Assembly: GCF_001902295.1 (NCBI RefSeq) | Contig: NZ_CP018335.1 | Location: forward strand, 4,390,354-4,454,353 | Length of the DNA: 64,000 nucleotides | Reading direction: 5' to 3' | DNA from: Clostridium kluyveri | GTDB taxonomy: Bacteria > Bacillota > Clostridia > Clostridiales > Clostridiaceae | Shown: piece after piece, positions 35,381-44,789 of the stretch | Position numbering within the stretch: the stretch's first letter is position 1 | Layout: every line of letters begins with the position of its first letter | Notes under the pieces: model-generated | Told to the model about the DNA's origin: nothing | The model's database searches: none | Seen by the model: only the letters and a program-made list of their open reading frames with translations | Position numbers and translations under genes: made by a program

Positions 35381-35762
35381 TATGTATAATTATATTTAAT
35401 CTTTGTGTATAAAAACAGCATATTATACATCTATTAAATATACACTACTCTGTTTTGTTTGCCACTGGCTTGCCAGCAGTCCCTAATCCTTTCTAAATAC
35501 CATCCCAGTAAGTGCAAAAGACATATTGAGTAAATATATAGTTATTTATTATATAAAATTCCATATATGTATTAACCTCCTCTTAACATATACGATAAAG
35601 TAATGAGGTGTATAGTTATATATTAGTAAAAATATGGATTGATTCCTGAAATTACATTTCAATATATTTATCCTGTATTACCACAATAATTTGTAAATTT
35701 ATTTTTAAGTATTATTTATAAACTATACACCTTTAAACAAATATGAGAGGAGTTAATTAATA

Positions 35763-36533
35763 TTGAAGCTAAATACCTACCTATATTCTTTATTTAATAA
35801 AAACATATATAATGATTTAAAATATCAACAATTGAATTTAATACAGTCTTTAAATAACACAGTTAAGAGAAATTTGAATACTTCAAGTTCAGATAATATA
35901 TCTATTACTAATGGAAAGCAGCTAATTGAAAACCAACAGCATCTTTTATCCCTTAAGGAAATTCAAGGTAGCGATATAAAACAGTTAACTGCTTCTAATA
36001 ATATTCTCGAATTGAGTGAAGGCTCATTTTATAAATTAAAAACAAATTCTGGTACACTAGCAATATATACAGTTGATAATAGTGGTAACATTTATATGCC
36101 TTATTCACAGCTTGGTCTTGACGATAATTTAACTTTACCATCATCAGATTATGGGGAAATAAGTAAAACATCAAGATTGCTTTCAAGCCTTGCAAAAGAT
36201 AAAACTGCTTTTCTTGTTCGAACTGGAGGATACAGCGATACAGAAATAAAAGAAATATTAAATAATGTTGGTATTACTCCTGGGTGGTTTGAAATTAAAA
36301 GTGGTTCACAATCCAATAAATTTTATCTATTGGATAATGGACTTATATATCCAGAATATCAAGTAGAAGCTGAAAGGCGTGGATTTAATCAATCTAATTG
36401 GTTTGAATATGGTTATACAAAAGATTCAGTATTTATAGTTGAGGGAAAAGAATATAAATTAGATGAAAATGGCCATTTGAATATTCCAGAAGGTTTAGGA
36501 TGTCTTATGGATAATATGAAGATTATAAAATAA
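35763..36533 (+). CDS. Hypothetical protein, 256 residues
   Basis: I do not recognise it. TTG start 35763 after GAGAGGAG (about 11 bases). Hydrophilic, no signal peptide or membrane segment. The N-terminal 60 residues are Asn/Ser-rich and probably flexible (NTSSSDNISITN). The rest is mixed beta-like, with GYSDTEIKEILNNVGI, PGWFEIKSGSQSNKFYLL and WFEYGYTKDSVFIVEGKEYK. It stands alone in an island of dead IS elements on the opposite strand to its neighbours, which suggests an accessory gene. No close terminator is seen. Confidence 0.6.
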   Translation: MKLNTYLYSLFNKNIYNDLKYQQLNLIQSLNNTVKRNLNTSSSDNISITNGKQLIENQQHLLSLKEIQGSDIKQLTASNNILELSEGSFYKLKTNSGTLAIYTVDNSGNIYMPYSQLGLDDNLTLPSSDYGEISKTSRLLSSLAKDKTAFLVRTGGYSDTEIKEILNNVGITPGWFEIKSGSQSNKFYLLDNGLIYPEYQVEAERRGFNQSNWFEYGYTKDSVFIVEGKEYKLDENGHLNIPEGLGCLMDNMKIIK

Positions 36534-36555
36534 TATTATGACTTTATTTATATTT

Positions 36556-36960
36556 TAGCTTGTTGAATAATTCATAATCTGGAATTCATGTGATATTATG
36601 TGCATTGCACTAACCGCATTAAAAATTGCTAAATTTACTATATTAAATGGATTATTATTAGAATCTTTAAATACTCCAGGGATACTTTCTTGATGTTATT
36701 CCTTACTCTTTTTCATTAAATTCATCTATTAGTGTATGTATGATAGAAGCACCCATTTAATATGATGTTCATAACACTTTTTACCATAGAACCTTGGGTT
36801 TTCCAAGTTATATAAACCCTTAAGTACAGAAAATAATTGTTCCATTTTTATTCTATGTCTATATAGACTATTACCTATTGGAGATTCACGAAATAAAGCA
36901 TTCTTATATCATAAAGTGATGACTTATTTAGTTTTACAATTACTGTTATTCAACAAGCTA
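36556..36960 (-). mobile_element. Second decayed insertion sequence
   Basis: 405 bp with 15-bp perfect inverted repeats TAGCTTGTTGAATAA (36556-36570) and TTATTCAACAAGCTA (36946-36960). The minus strand contains a transposase C-terminal remnant in broken frames (ESPIGNSLYRHRIKMEQLF, LENPRFYGKKCYEHHIKWVL). Non-functional. No clear target duplication is seen. Confidence 0.65.
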
Positions 36961-36981
36961 CGTTATATATAATAAAAATAT

Positions 36982-37317
36982 TTACTCTTCTGTTAGAATT
37001 TCAATAACCGTTTCGGTTACTTTTTTCATTTTTTCGTTAGCCAAATGCCCAATTCTATAAATAATTATATTTTCATCAGCCGTAAATATTTTATTAGGTC
37101 TTATATTGCTATCTTTCATTAATGCTTCTTTAGTAAAATCGTCATTTCTGAGCTTAATTGAGTATATATCACATATATTTTGACTTGTTATTTGTGAAAG
37201 TATTAAATCATGACCTTCTGGGTCAGCTAATACCAATGCCGGACGTCTCTTTGAATTGGATAAATCAGAAAATGGAAAGGGTACAACAACCACATCACCT
37301 TTTATAAATTCTCCCAT
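36982..37317 (-). CDS. MazF/PemK-type endoribonuclease toxin
   Basis: 111 residues, PemK/MazF fold. Seen: KGDVVVVPFPFSDLSNSKRRPALVL, the conserved start with the Arg-Pro pair, SQITSQ, and a basic-acidic RNA-contact region, ending VIEILTEE. These toxins cleave mRNA. The ATG at 37317 overlaps the antitoxin gene by 16 bases with SD GAGGAGG in the antitoxin's last codons, so translation is coupled. The toxin frame is intact although the antitoxin frame is broken. Confidence 0.88.
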   Translation of the reverse strand: MGEFIKGDVVVVPFPFSDLSNSKRRPALVLADPEGHDLILSQITSQNICDIYSIKLRNDDFTKEALMKDSNIRPNKIFTADENIIIYRIGHLANEKMKKVTETVIEILTEE

Positions 37318-37507
37318 GCTTTATCCTCCTCTGGATCAAGCCAATCCTTTGCTAAACTCTTTTCACTTGCAAGTGTTATGTCATCTATTTCTAGATTTCT
37401 GTCTTTATTCTTCTTAAATTCTATATAATCTATATAATCTGCTACTTCCTGTAATAAATAAGGTGGTAATGCTTCAATTTTTTTACTACATCATCTATTT
37501 TAATCAT
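37302..37507 (-). pseudogene. Antitoxin of the MazF-type toxin, -1 frameshift in an A-run
   Basis: ATG 37507 opens MIKIDDVVKK, then an A7 run (about 37480-37474) shifts the frame. After one added base the reading continues IEALPPYLLQEVADYIDYI ... LAKDWLDPEEDKAW to a stop overlapping mazF. The product resembles DUF2281-type small antitoxins. Either a true loss, a sequencing slip, or expression by slippage on the A-run. SD GGTGAT precedes the ATG. Confidence 0.7.
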
Positions 37508-37550
37508 CTATATCACCTTCCCCAAATCAAATTTATATTATCATTATATA

Positions 37551-37759
37551 TTATTTTTTACTAAATTCCATAGTTCTTTCAACTTCATTCTTGTACAATT
37601 GAATAAAGATATCCATGATTGTATTATTCTTTAAATTTTCAAAATTAATGTTATTTTCACATTTTACATCGTCATCAGTTTTATATAATGAATAATACAT
37701 AATTTCATCATGTTTATAAATACAGTAAAATTTTTCAATTCTATGCTTTCAATACTCAA
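37551..37759 (-). pseudogene. Remnant of an AAA/SMC-like ATPase gene
   Basis: SD AAGGAGG and TTG 37759 start SIESIELKNFTVF, a typical opening of AAA ATPases of the OLD/RecF-like type. The frame then breaks and a second frame gives a C-terminal tail (YKHDEIMYYSLYKTDDDV ... VERTMEFSKK) ending in TAA. The middle of the gene, including Walker A, is gone, so it is an internal deletion. Family guess from a short N-terminus only. Confidence 0.5.
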
Positions 37760-37871
37760 AATTGTATCCTCCTTATTATCCATCAATATATACTATTCCT
37801 TTATTATATTATATCCTATAATTTACCTGCTTAAAATAAATATATTTTTAAATTTTATATATCTCTGATGC

Positions 37872-37925
37872 AACGTAGAAAAGTCACATAATGAAGTTTA
37901 TTCCACCATGTGACCTACTTTTATA
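37872..37925. terminator. Terminator-like hairpin in gene-free stretch
   Basis: GTCACAT/ATGTGAC stem in a run AAAAGT...CTTTT, within 37760-38179. The rest of that stretch shows broken minus-strand peptide fragments but no gene that I can support. Confidence 0.4.
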
Positions 37926-38179
37926 TCCATCTTAATATGTCAGTATTATATACATATTTAATCAAGAATAGAATCTATGCCCCTCTCTAATATATCTGAT
38001 TTATCCATGCCCTTACCTTATCTCTGTGTCATTAGGTCAAAATAGATCCACTAACAACTTGTCTGAATTTTCATCAACAGGTCATATTTCATAGACTTCA
38101 CATTATGCTCATTTTGTCCAATTCTAAACAATCAGGCCAAAACCAATACAATCCTGCATCCATTTTAGCCTGACAACCT

Positions 38180-38255
38180 TGGTGCTCCCAACAGGAGTCG
38201 AACCTGCGACCTATTGATTACGAATCAATTGCTCTACCATCTGAGCTATAGGAGC
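38180..38255 (-). tRNA. tRNA-Thr (anticodon CGT)
   Basis: 76 nt with encoded CCA. Acceptor GCTCCTA/TGGGAGC, anticodon loop TTCGTAA, T-loop GGTTCGACTCC. It forms the edge of the decayed island 34700-38180, and tRNA 3' ends are common integration sites. Confidence 0.95.
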
Positions 38256-38449
38256 AAAATATACAATATTATTTTAATACAAATTTTCTTTATAATCAAA
38301 TATAAAAAATTTTTTTATATTTCATCTACTTAAGCAGTAAAAATCATTAAAATTTTTAGTTTACTTTTAAATATATTGTTTATACTAAATTATATACTCT
38401 TTAATAGCAATTTCTAATTCTTAGTAGAAAAATCTATACTTTTTAGACT

Positions 38450-38485
38450 TTGACTTTCTTTGACTTTTAGTATACTATATAGATG
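38450..38485 (+). promoter_or_regulatory. Probable hsp18 promoter
   Basis: TTGACT followed at 17 bp by TACTAT in GTATACTATATAG, about 50 bp before the SD. No CIRCE or CtsR-like operator was recognised. Confidence 0.5.
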
Positions 38486-38533
38486 TAATAAAAATTAATA
38501 AATAATAAAGTCATATACAAGGAGGTATGTATT

Positions 38534-38980
38534 ATGTTTGATATGGTTCCATTTAGAAAAAATGATTCTATAAGAAGAGGTGATGATGCTGAGAACTTCT
38601 TCAATTCTTTCTTTAACAATGATTTTTTAACGCCATTTAACATGAACTTATTTAATAATGGACTTAAAGTTGATCTTAAAGAAACTGATACTTCCTATCT
38701 GATTGAAGCAGATCTTCCAGGTATAAGAAAGGATGCTATAGATTTGAATTTTGACAATAACTATCTAACAATATCTGCTAAACGAGATGACACTATAGAA
38801 GATAACAAAGAAAATTTCATAAGAAGAGAAAGAAGATATGGTGAATTTAAGAGAAGCTTTTATATTGACAATGTAGATGAAAAAAATATTACTGCTTCTT
38901 TTGAAGAAGGAGTTTTAAAAATTGAACTTCCAAAGTTAGAAAAAGGAAAGGGAACTAATAATAAAATAGAAATACACTAA
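38534..38980 (+). CDS. hsp18: Small heat-shock protein, Hsp20/alpha-crystallin family
   Basis: 148 residues, like clostridial Hsp18. ATP-independent holdase. The alpha-crystallin domain spans about residues 45-135: VDLKETDTSYLIEADLPG, NNYLTISAKRD, ERRYGEFKRSFYI and the A-x-x-x-n-GVL signature SFEEGVLKIELPK. C-terminal IEI motif (NKIEIH) for oligomer contacts. Strong SD AAGGAGG. Monocistronic with a hairpin shared with dnaB. Confidence 0.95.
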   Translation: MFDMVPFRKNDSIRRGDDAENFFNSFFNNDFLTPFNMNLFNNGLKVDLKETDTSYLIEADLPGIRKDAIDLNFDNNYLTISAKRDDTIEDNKENFIRRERRYGEFKRSFYIDNVDEKNITASFEEGVLKIELPKLEKGKGTNNKIEIH

Positions 38981-39008
38981 TTTACGCCTTCCTCTATAAA
39001 CTCATAAT

Positions 39009-39051
39009 AAACTATAAGGAACTATATTAAAAGTATAGTTCCTTATAGTTT
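39009..39051. terminator. Bidirectional terminator between hsp18 and dnaB
   Basis: 18-bp perfect stem AAACTATAAGGAACTATA with a 7-base loop, touching the dnaB stop codon. A/T tails on both sides suit both converging genes. Confidence 0.85.
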
Positions 39052-40384
39052 ATTCCTGATGTATTACATCCAGATTTCCAAATTTACTGAATTGCCCCAT
39101 CCAAGCTAATTTTATGGTACCAGTAGGACCATTTCTTTGTTTTGCAATAATGCATTCTGCCACATTTTTTTCTTCTGTTTCTTTATTATAATATTCATCT
39201 CTATATAAAAACATAACTATATCTGCATCCTGCTCTATAGAACCTGATTCTCTTAAATCTGAAAGCATAGGTCTGTGATCCGATCTAGCCTCTGGAGCAC
39301 GGGATAATTGTGAAAGCGCTATAACAGGACACTGCATCTCTTTTGCAAGTGATTTTATAAATCTAGATATTTCTGATACCTCCTGTTGTCTACTTTCCGA
39401 ATTTCTTCCACCACTCATAAGCTGCAGATAATCTATAATTATAATATCTATACCATGCTCTATTTTTAATCTTCTACATTTGGATCTCATTTCCATAATG
39501 GATATTCCTGCAGTATCATCTATAAATATTTTTGCTTCAGCCAAAGGTCCTGAAGCTCGGGCAATGTTTTCCCAATCCTTATCCTCTAAATTTCCCGTTC
39601 TAAGTTTTAGCATATCTATATGTGCTTCAGAACATAATAATTTATATGCTAATTGCTCCTTTGACATTTCAAGAGAAAATACAGCCACTCTCTTACCCTC
39701 TCTTAAAGCTGCATATTCTGCTATATTCAATGCAAAGGTCGTTTTACCCATAGAGGGCCTGGCAGCTACCAAAACCATATCACCCTTTTGAAATCCTGAG
39801 GTTTTAGCATCTAATTCCCTAAACCCAGAAGCTACCCCTGTAGTCTGCCCTTTATTGTTGAACAATCTTTCTATCTCTAAAAATCCTCTTTCAAGTACAA
39901 CATTCATAGGCTCAAAATCAGATACCTTTCTATTATTGGACAAATCAAATATAGATTTTTCGGCCATATCAATAGTTTTCTCTACATTATTTTGATTATT
40001 ATAACTTTCCTCTATTATCTTTGTAGAAGCTTTAATAAGTTTTCTAAGGGTAGATTTATCTTTTATAATCTTTATATAAGATTGTAAATTAACAGTTGAT
40101 ACTATAGAGCCACTTAACTCACTTATATATGTTATTCCCCCTGCAGCTTCCAATTTAGATTTAGATTTCAAACTTTCAGTCAATGTTATTATATCTACAG
40201 CTATATCCCTCTTATATAAATCTAGAATAGCTTCAAATATAACCTTATGTGATTCTCTATAAAAATCATCAACTTTTAAGATTTCCATAGATTCAACTAT
40301 GGAAGACTTATCAACAAGCATTGAACCAATTACACTTTGCTCAGCTTCCAAATTATGAGGTATACTTCCTAAAGGTGCATCCAT
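39050..40384 (-). CDS. dnaB: Replicative DNA helicase DnaB/DnaC
   Basis: 444 residues. N-terminal primase-interacting domain (SIPHNLEAEQSVIGSML), then RecA-like helicase domain with Walker A ARPSMGKTTFALN, Walker B IIIIDYLQLM, QLSRAPEARSDHRP and LRESGSIEQDADIVMFLYRDE. Start ATG 40384 after GTGAGG, the earlier GTG being part of the SD region. Together with rplI and lonC it follows the rpsF-ssb-rpsR/rplI block as in other Firmicutes. Confidence 0.97.
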   Translation of the reverse strand: MDAPLGSIPHNLEAEQSVIGSMLVDKSSIVESMEILKVDDFYRESHKVIFEAILDLYKRDIAVDIITLTESLKSKSKLEAAGGITYISELSGSIVSTVNLQSYIKIIKDKSTLRKLIKASTKIIEESYNNQNNVEKTIDMAEKSIFDLSNNRKVSDFEPMNVVLERGFLEIERLFNNKGQTTGVASGFRELDAKTSGFQKGDMVLVAARPSMGKTTFALNIAEYAALREGKRVAVFSLEMSKEQLAYKLLCSEAHIDMLKLRTGNLEDKDWENIARASGPLAEAKIFIDDTAGISIMEMRSKCRRLKIEHGIDIIIIDYLQLMSGGRNSESRQQEVSEISRFIKSLAKEMQCPVIALSQLSRAPEARSDHRPMLSDLRESGSIEQDADIVMFLYRDEYYNKETEEKNVAECIIAKQRNGPTGTIKLAWMGQFSKFGNLDVIHQE

Positions 40385-40433
40385 GGATATCCTCACTCCT
40401 TAAACTTATATACAATTACTTCTATATTATTTA

Positions 40434-42329
40434 CTAAAATACTATTTTCATCAATTCTTCAATATTAGATACTGGTTCAACTTTTATATCCTTAATATCC
40501 GTAGGTACCTCTTTCAGGTTTTCTATAGGTATAACCATTGTTTTTATTCCATTCCTTTTAGCACCATAGGTTTTCTCGAAGATTCCGCCTACAGGCTTTA
40601 TATTACCTCTTAAAGATATTTCTCCTGTAATAGCAATATCCTGCTTTAAAGGCTTATTTAAAAGAGAACTTATTATGCAAACTGTAATAGCAGCTCCTGC
40701 AGAAGGTCCATCAATTCTTCCTCCTCCTATTATATTTACATGAATATCATAATCACTTATATCCTTATCCGTTATTTTTCTTATTACTGAAGCAGCGTTA
40801 AATACTGAATCCTTTGCCATACTTCCTGCTGTATCATTAAATCTTACAACTCCTCTTCCTTTTTCCTTGGCTTTAAATGCCACTGATTCTATTTCTATAG
40901 TAGAACCTATGTATCCACTTACTCCCAATCCATAAATATGGCCTACTTCATATTCTGATTTTAAAGACACCTCTTCAAAAGATTTAAACCTACCTATAGA
41001 TATAATCTTTTTTAAATCTTCTACTGTAATCTTAATTTTGTTATTTAAATCTTTAACGCCGCTATTATAAAGTACATATCCATACACATCTGATAATATA
41101 TTAATAGCCTTTCTTCCCTCAATAGTATACTTACTTATAAGTTCAGATACTCCACTTTCCATTTCTATATTCAACTTTAGTGCTGCATTTTCAACTATAC
41201 TCTGTATATCTTTTATAGAAAGAGGCTCAAAATAAACTTCTGTACATCTTGACCTAAGAGCTGGATTTATTTCTCCTGGCTCCCTAGTAGTAGCCCCTAT
41301 TAGTAAAAAATCTGCCGGAGCTCCCTTATCAAATAAATATTTTATATACTTTGGAATACTTTCATCATCAGGATCATAATATGAAGATGAAAATTCAACT
41401 CTCTTATCCTCTAATACTTTTAATAATTTATTTTGAAGCATTTCATCTAGCTCACCGATTTCATCTATAAAAAGTACCCCTCCATGTGCTTCTGTAACAA
41501 GTCCAAGCTTTGGTTCTGGTATACCCCCTTCTGCCAGATCCCTTCTTGTACCTTGATATATAGGATCATGTACAGAACCTAAGAGAGGATTTGTAATTTC
41601 TCTAGGATCCCATCTTAAGGTAGTACCATCAACTTCTACAAATTTAGCATCTTTATTAAAAGGAGTAAATTTTAATTTTTTTGCCTCTTCAAGAGCAATT
41701 CTGGCAGCAGTAGTTTTACCTACACCAGGAGGTCCATATAAAATTATATGCTGTGGATAGGGTGATGCTATTTTAGAAAGTATAGATTCCACAGCTCTCC
41801 TTTGACCTATAATTTCATCAAAAGTTTCTGGTCTTAAAAGTCTTTGTATATTTTTACTAAGACTTTTAGAATCTAATACTTCAAGTTTTGCATACTTTTT
41901 TAAAGTTTTAGCATTTTCTGGTCCTCTTTGCTTCTTTATAATACTTAATCTTACCTCGTCCATGTACTTGTCCTGACGTTCTGTAACATTCTTTTCTACT
42001 TCTCTTTCAATTTTAGTTCTTACATACCTCTCTGCTAAAGTCTCCGCAAGCCAATTATTGGTATCCTCTAAAGCATTATATATGTTAGACTGATTTGGTA
42101 TAATACTTAATCCTTTTCCATCACTTACTATTTTATTTAAAGCATATATTCTTTTGAATACATCCTCACTGTTTATGTAATCTTGAAGATTATACTTTTC
42201 CACCTTGTCATTTATAGTGGCTTCATCCATAACTTTCTTTAATAAATCATATAATACTTTAACTTGAATATCTATTGGTATGGAATTATTCATTTCTTTA
42301 TCCAAACCATCAATAAATTGTAACTTCAC
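40434..42329 (-). CDS. lonC: ATP-dependent Lon-type protease LonC (sporulation-type)
   Basis: 631 residues. Order: N-terminal helical region (1-165), AAA+ module with YGPPGVGKTTAAR and LFIDEIGELDE, then a C-terminal Lon protease domain with the catalytic Ser in DGPSAGAA and Lys in EKTYGAKRNG. No classical Lon substrate domain and no membrane segments, matching the clostridial LonC group (spore-associated). GTG start with SD AAGGAGG. 12 bp after rplI. Confidence 0.9.
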   Translation of the reverse strand: MKLQFIDGLDKEMNNSIPIDIQVKVLYDLLKKVMDEATINDKVEKYNLQDYINSEDVFKRIYALNKIVSDGKGLSIIPNQSNIYNALEDTNNWLAETLAERYVRTKIEREVEKNVTERQDKYMDEVRLSIIKKQRGPENAKTLKKYAKLEVLDSKSLSKNIQRLLRPETFDEIIGQRRAVESILSKIASPYPQHIILYGPPGVGKTTAARIALEEAKKLKFTPFNKDAKFVEVDGTTLRWDPREITNPLLGSVHDPIYQGTRRDLAEGGIPEPKLGLVTEAHGGVLFIDEIGELDEMLQNKLLKVLEDKRVEFSSSYYDPDDESIPKYIKYLFDKGAPADFLLIGATTREPGEINPALRSRCTEVYFEPLSIKDIQSIVENAALKLNIEMESGVSELISKYTIEGRKAINILSDVYGYVLYNSGVKDLNNKIKITVEDLKKIISIGRFKSFEEVSLKSEYEVGHIYGLGVSGYIGSTIEIESVAFKAKEKGRGVVRFNDTAGSMAKDSVFNAASVIRKITDKDISDYDIHVNIIGGGRIDGPSAGAAITVCIISSLLNKPLKQDIAITGEISLRGNIKPVGGIFEKTYGAKRNGIKTMVIPIENLKEVPTDIKDIKVEPVSNIEELMKIVF

Positions 42330-42341
42330 GAGTTTTCCTCC

Positions 42342-42785
42342 TTATTTTTCTGCAATAATTACTTTTATTTTTGTAGATATTTCAGGATATAATTTAACTT
42401 CCACATCATAAGTACCAAGCTGTCTTATATTATTAATTACTATCTTTTTCTTATCTATATTTATTTTAAATTTTTTATTTAGTTCATCTGAAATATCCTT
42501 TCCGGTTATAGAACCGAATATTCTTCCATTTTCTCCTGATTTAACAGTTAAATTTATTTCCTTTCCCTTTAATTCTGCTGCAAGCTTTTGTGCTGCTTCA
42601 ATTTCTGCAAGCTTCTGTTTTCTTTCAGCTTCCTTTTTATTGTTCCATATATGAAGATTAGTTTTATTTGCCTCTTCTGCAAATCCTTTTGGTATTAAAT
42701 AATTTCTGGCATATCCATCTGAAGCATTTATAACTTCACCTTTTTTCCCTAGAGTTTTTACGTCTTTTAATAATATAACTTTCAT
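42342..42785 (-). CDS. rplI: 50S ribosomal protein L9
   Basis: 147 residues, full length. N-terminal rRNA-binding domain [18 protein letters not shown]...[13 protein letters not shown], long connecting helix ([17 protein letters not shown]) and C-terminal domain with [12 protein letters not shown]. Its ATG abuts the gdpP stop codon, so it is coupled to gdpP. Confidence 0.98.
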
Positions 42786-44771
42786 TTATTTTTCACTCTC
42801 CTTAACATATTTCTTTATGGCATCTTTTAATTTCAACAAGGCTTCATCTATAGTTACATATTCCAATTTTGCTCCTGCCATAGTAATATGTCCTCCTCCG
42901 CCTAAGGTTTCAAGTATAACTTGCACATTTATATCTCCTAGGGATCTTCCGCTAATGAATATTTCATCTTTTATTTTAACAAAAACAAAAGACGCTTGAA
43001 TACCTGTAATATTTAGCAATTCATCTGCCGCTTGAGCTGCTAATAGTATACTTTCTATTTGCTTAGGACATACCGCTATAGCAATATTATTATATATATT
43101 AGCTGACCTTATAATTTCAGCCCTTTTCAAATAAGTTTTTAAATCATAAGAAAAAAATTTTTTTATTTCTATAGTATCCGCACCAAGTCTTCTTAAAAAT
43201 GAAGCAGCTTCAAAAGTCCTTACTCCAGTTTTAAAATAGAAATTTTTAGTATCTACACATATCCCTGCAAGAAGAGCTTCCGCTTCTATAGTTTTTATGT
43301 CAGGCTTTTCTACCATATATGGCAGCATTTCCGTAACTAATTCAGAAGTAGATGACGCATACGGTTCAATATAACTTAAAAGTGAACCTTTAATAAAATC
43401 TGTAGTTCTTCTATGATGGTCAATTATAACCATCCTGCTAAATTTATTCACTAAATCCATACTTTCTACATAGCCTTCACTGTGAACATCTACAATTATG
43501 AGAAGACTGTTTTCATCCATTTTATCCTCACAATCTCTGCTATGTATAAATACATCCTTATATTCTTTTTCTTCCTTTATCTTAGCCAATATAAGTTTTG
43601 TACTTTCATTTGGATTATTTAATACAATATAACACATCTTACCCAGTAGACCTACCACACTGTGTATTCCTACTGCAGCACCTAAACAATCTATATCTGG
43701 CTTGATATGTCCCATTATAAATATACTACTGCTATCATTTATTATATCTACAAGTGCTTGAGCTACCACCCTTGCCTTTACCTTAGTTCTTTTTTCAACT
43801 TCTTTGGCTTTTCCACCATAAAATAGTAACTTATCTCCATTTTTTACGACCGCTTGATCTCCACCTCTACCTAATGCCAATTCTTTAGCCGATACCGCAT
43901 ATTTTTCATTTTCTAAAGGAGTGTCTCCTCCTCTGCCTATACCTATACTTAAAGTTACTGCAAGCTTGTTTCCCATGTTTATTTCTCTTACAGTATCTAA
44001 TATTTCAAATTTTTTTTCCATTTCTTTTTCTATATACTTATTCTGTATACAAAATATATATTTATTGGATTCATACTTTCTAATCATTGCATTTAAACTC
44101 TGTGCATAAATATTTATAGTTCTTTCTATCTCTGCTATTATAAGTGGCCTATCATCTTCATCCATAGCCTTAACTACATCATCAAAATTATCCACTTCCA
44201 TAAGCATTATAGTATCTTTATTTGCATTTATTGAATTTACCATATCATAGGATTGGCTCACATCGTAAAGATATAATATAACAATCTTATCCTTAGATTT
44301 TTCAGAAGTACCTACTATATTTGTGTATATATCATAATATTTATCCTTGATTTTTATATATTTAAATACACTTTCCTTGCCATTTACCGCCTGTTTAATA
44401 TTAAAATCTCTTGCAATATTTTTAATATTTTGACCTAATATATCTTTTCCTTTTAATATAGAGGAAAAGTTCTGATTATACCAAAGTACATCTCCAGTTA
44501 CCTTTATTATAACAAGGGGAAATGGGAATTTAACAAGTGTACTTGTAGTAGCTATATCAAGTTTAGATGAGAAATCTTCTATGAATTTTTTCCATTCATT
44601 TTTCCTGAATTTTGTATTTTTTATATTATAGATTACAAGCAGCACGTACAAAGCAATAGTTATGCTGCCAATTATTATATGTCCATACAGCATTAATAAT
44701 AAAATCAGCACTGCAATTATTATCATATATACTTTATTACTAGTTATAAAATAATTATAATTATCTTGCAT
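42786..44771 (-). CDS. gdpP: Cyclic-di-AMP phosphodiesterase GdpP
   Basis: 661 residues, membrane-bound. Two N-terminal membrane helices (residues about 13-50), a PAS-like domain, a degenerate GGDEF domain ([16 protein letters not shown], no canonical GGDEF) and DHH-DHHA1 phosphodiesterase domains: [28 protein letters not shown] and [11 protein letters not shown]. Hydrolyses c-di-AMP, controlling osmolyte and cell-wall balance. All DHH metal ligands are present. Upstream yybS and downstream rplI are its usual partners. Confidence 0.95.
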
Positions 44772-44789
44772 TAAATAAAACCCCCGGTA

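Noticed and set aside
37970..38175. Peptide-like fragments on the minus strand between the ATPase remnant and tRNA-Thr
   Set aside because: Several stops and no recognisable motif; not enough to call a pseudogene.
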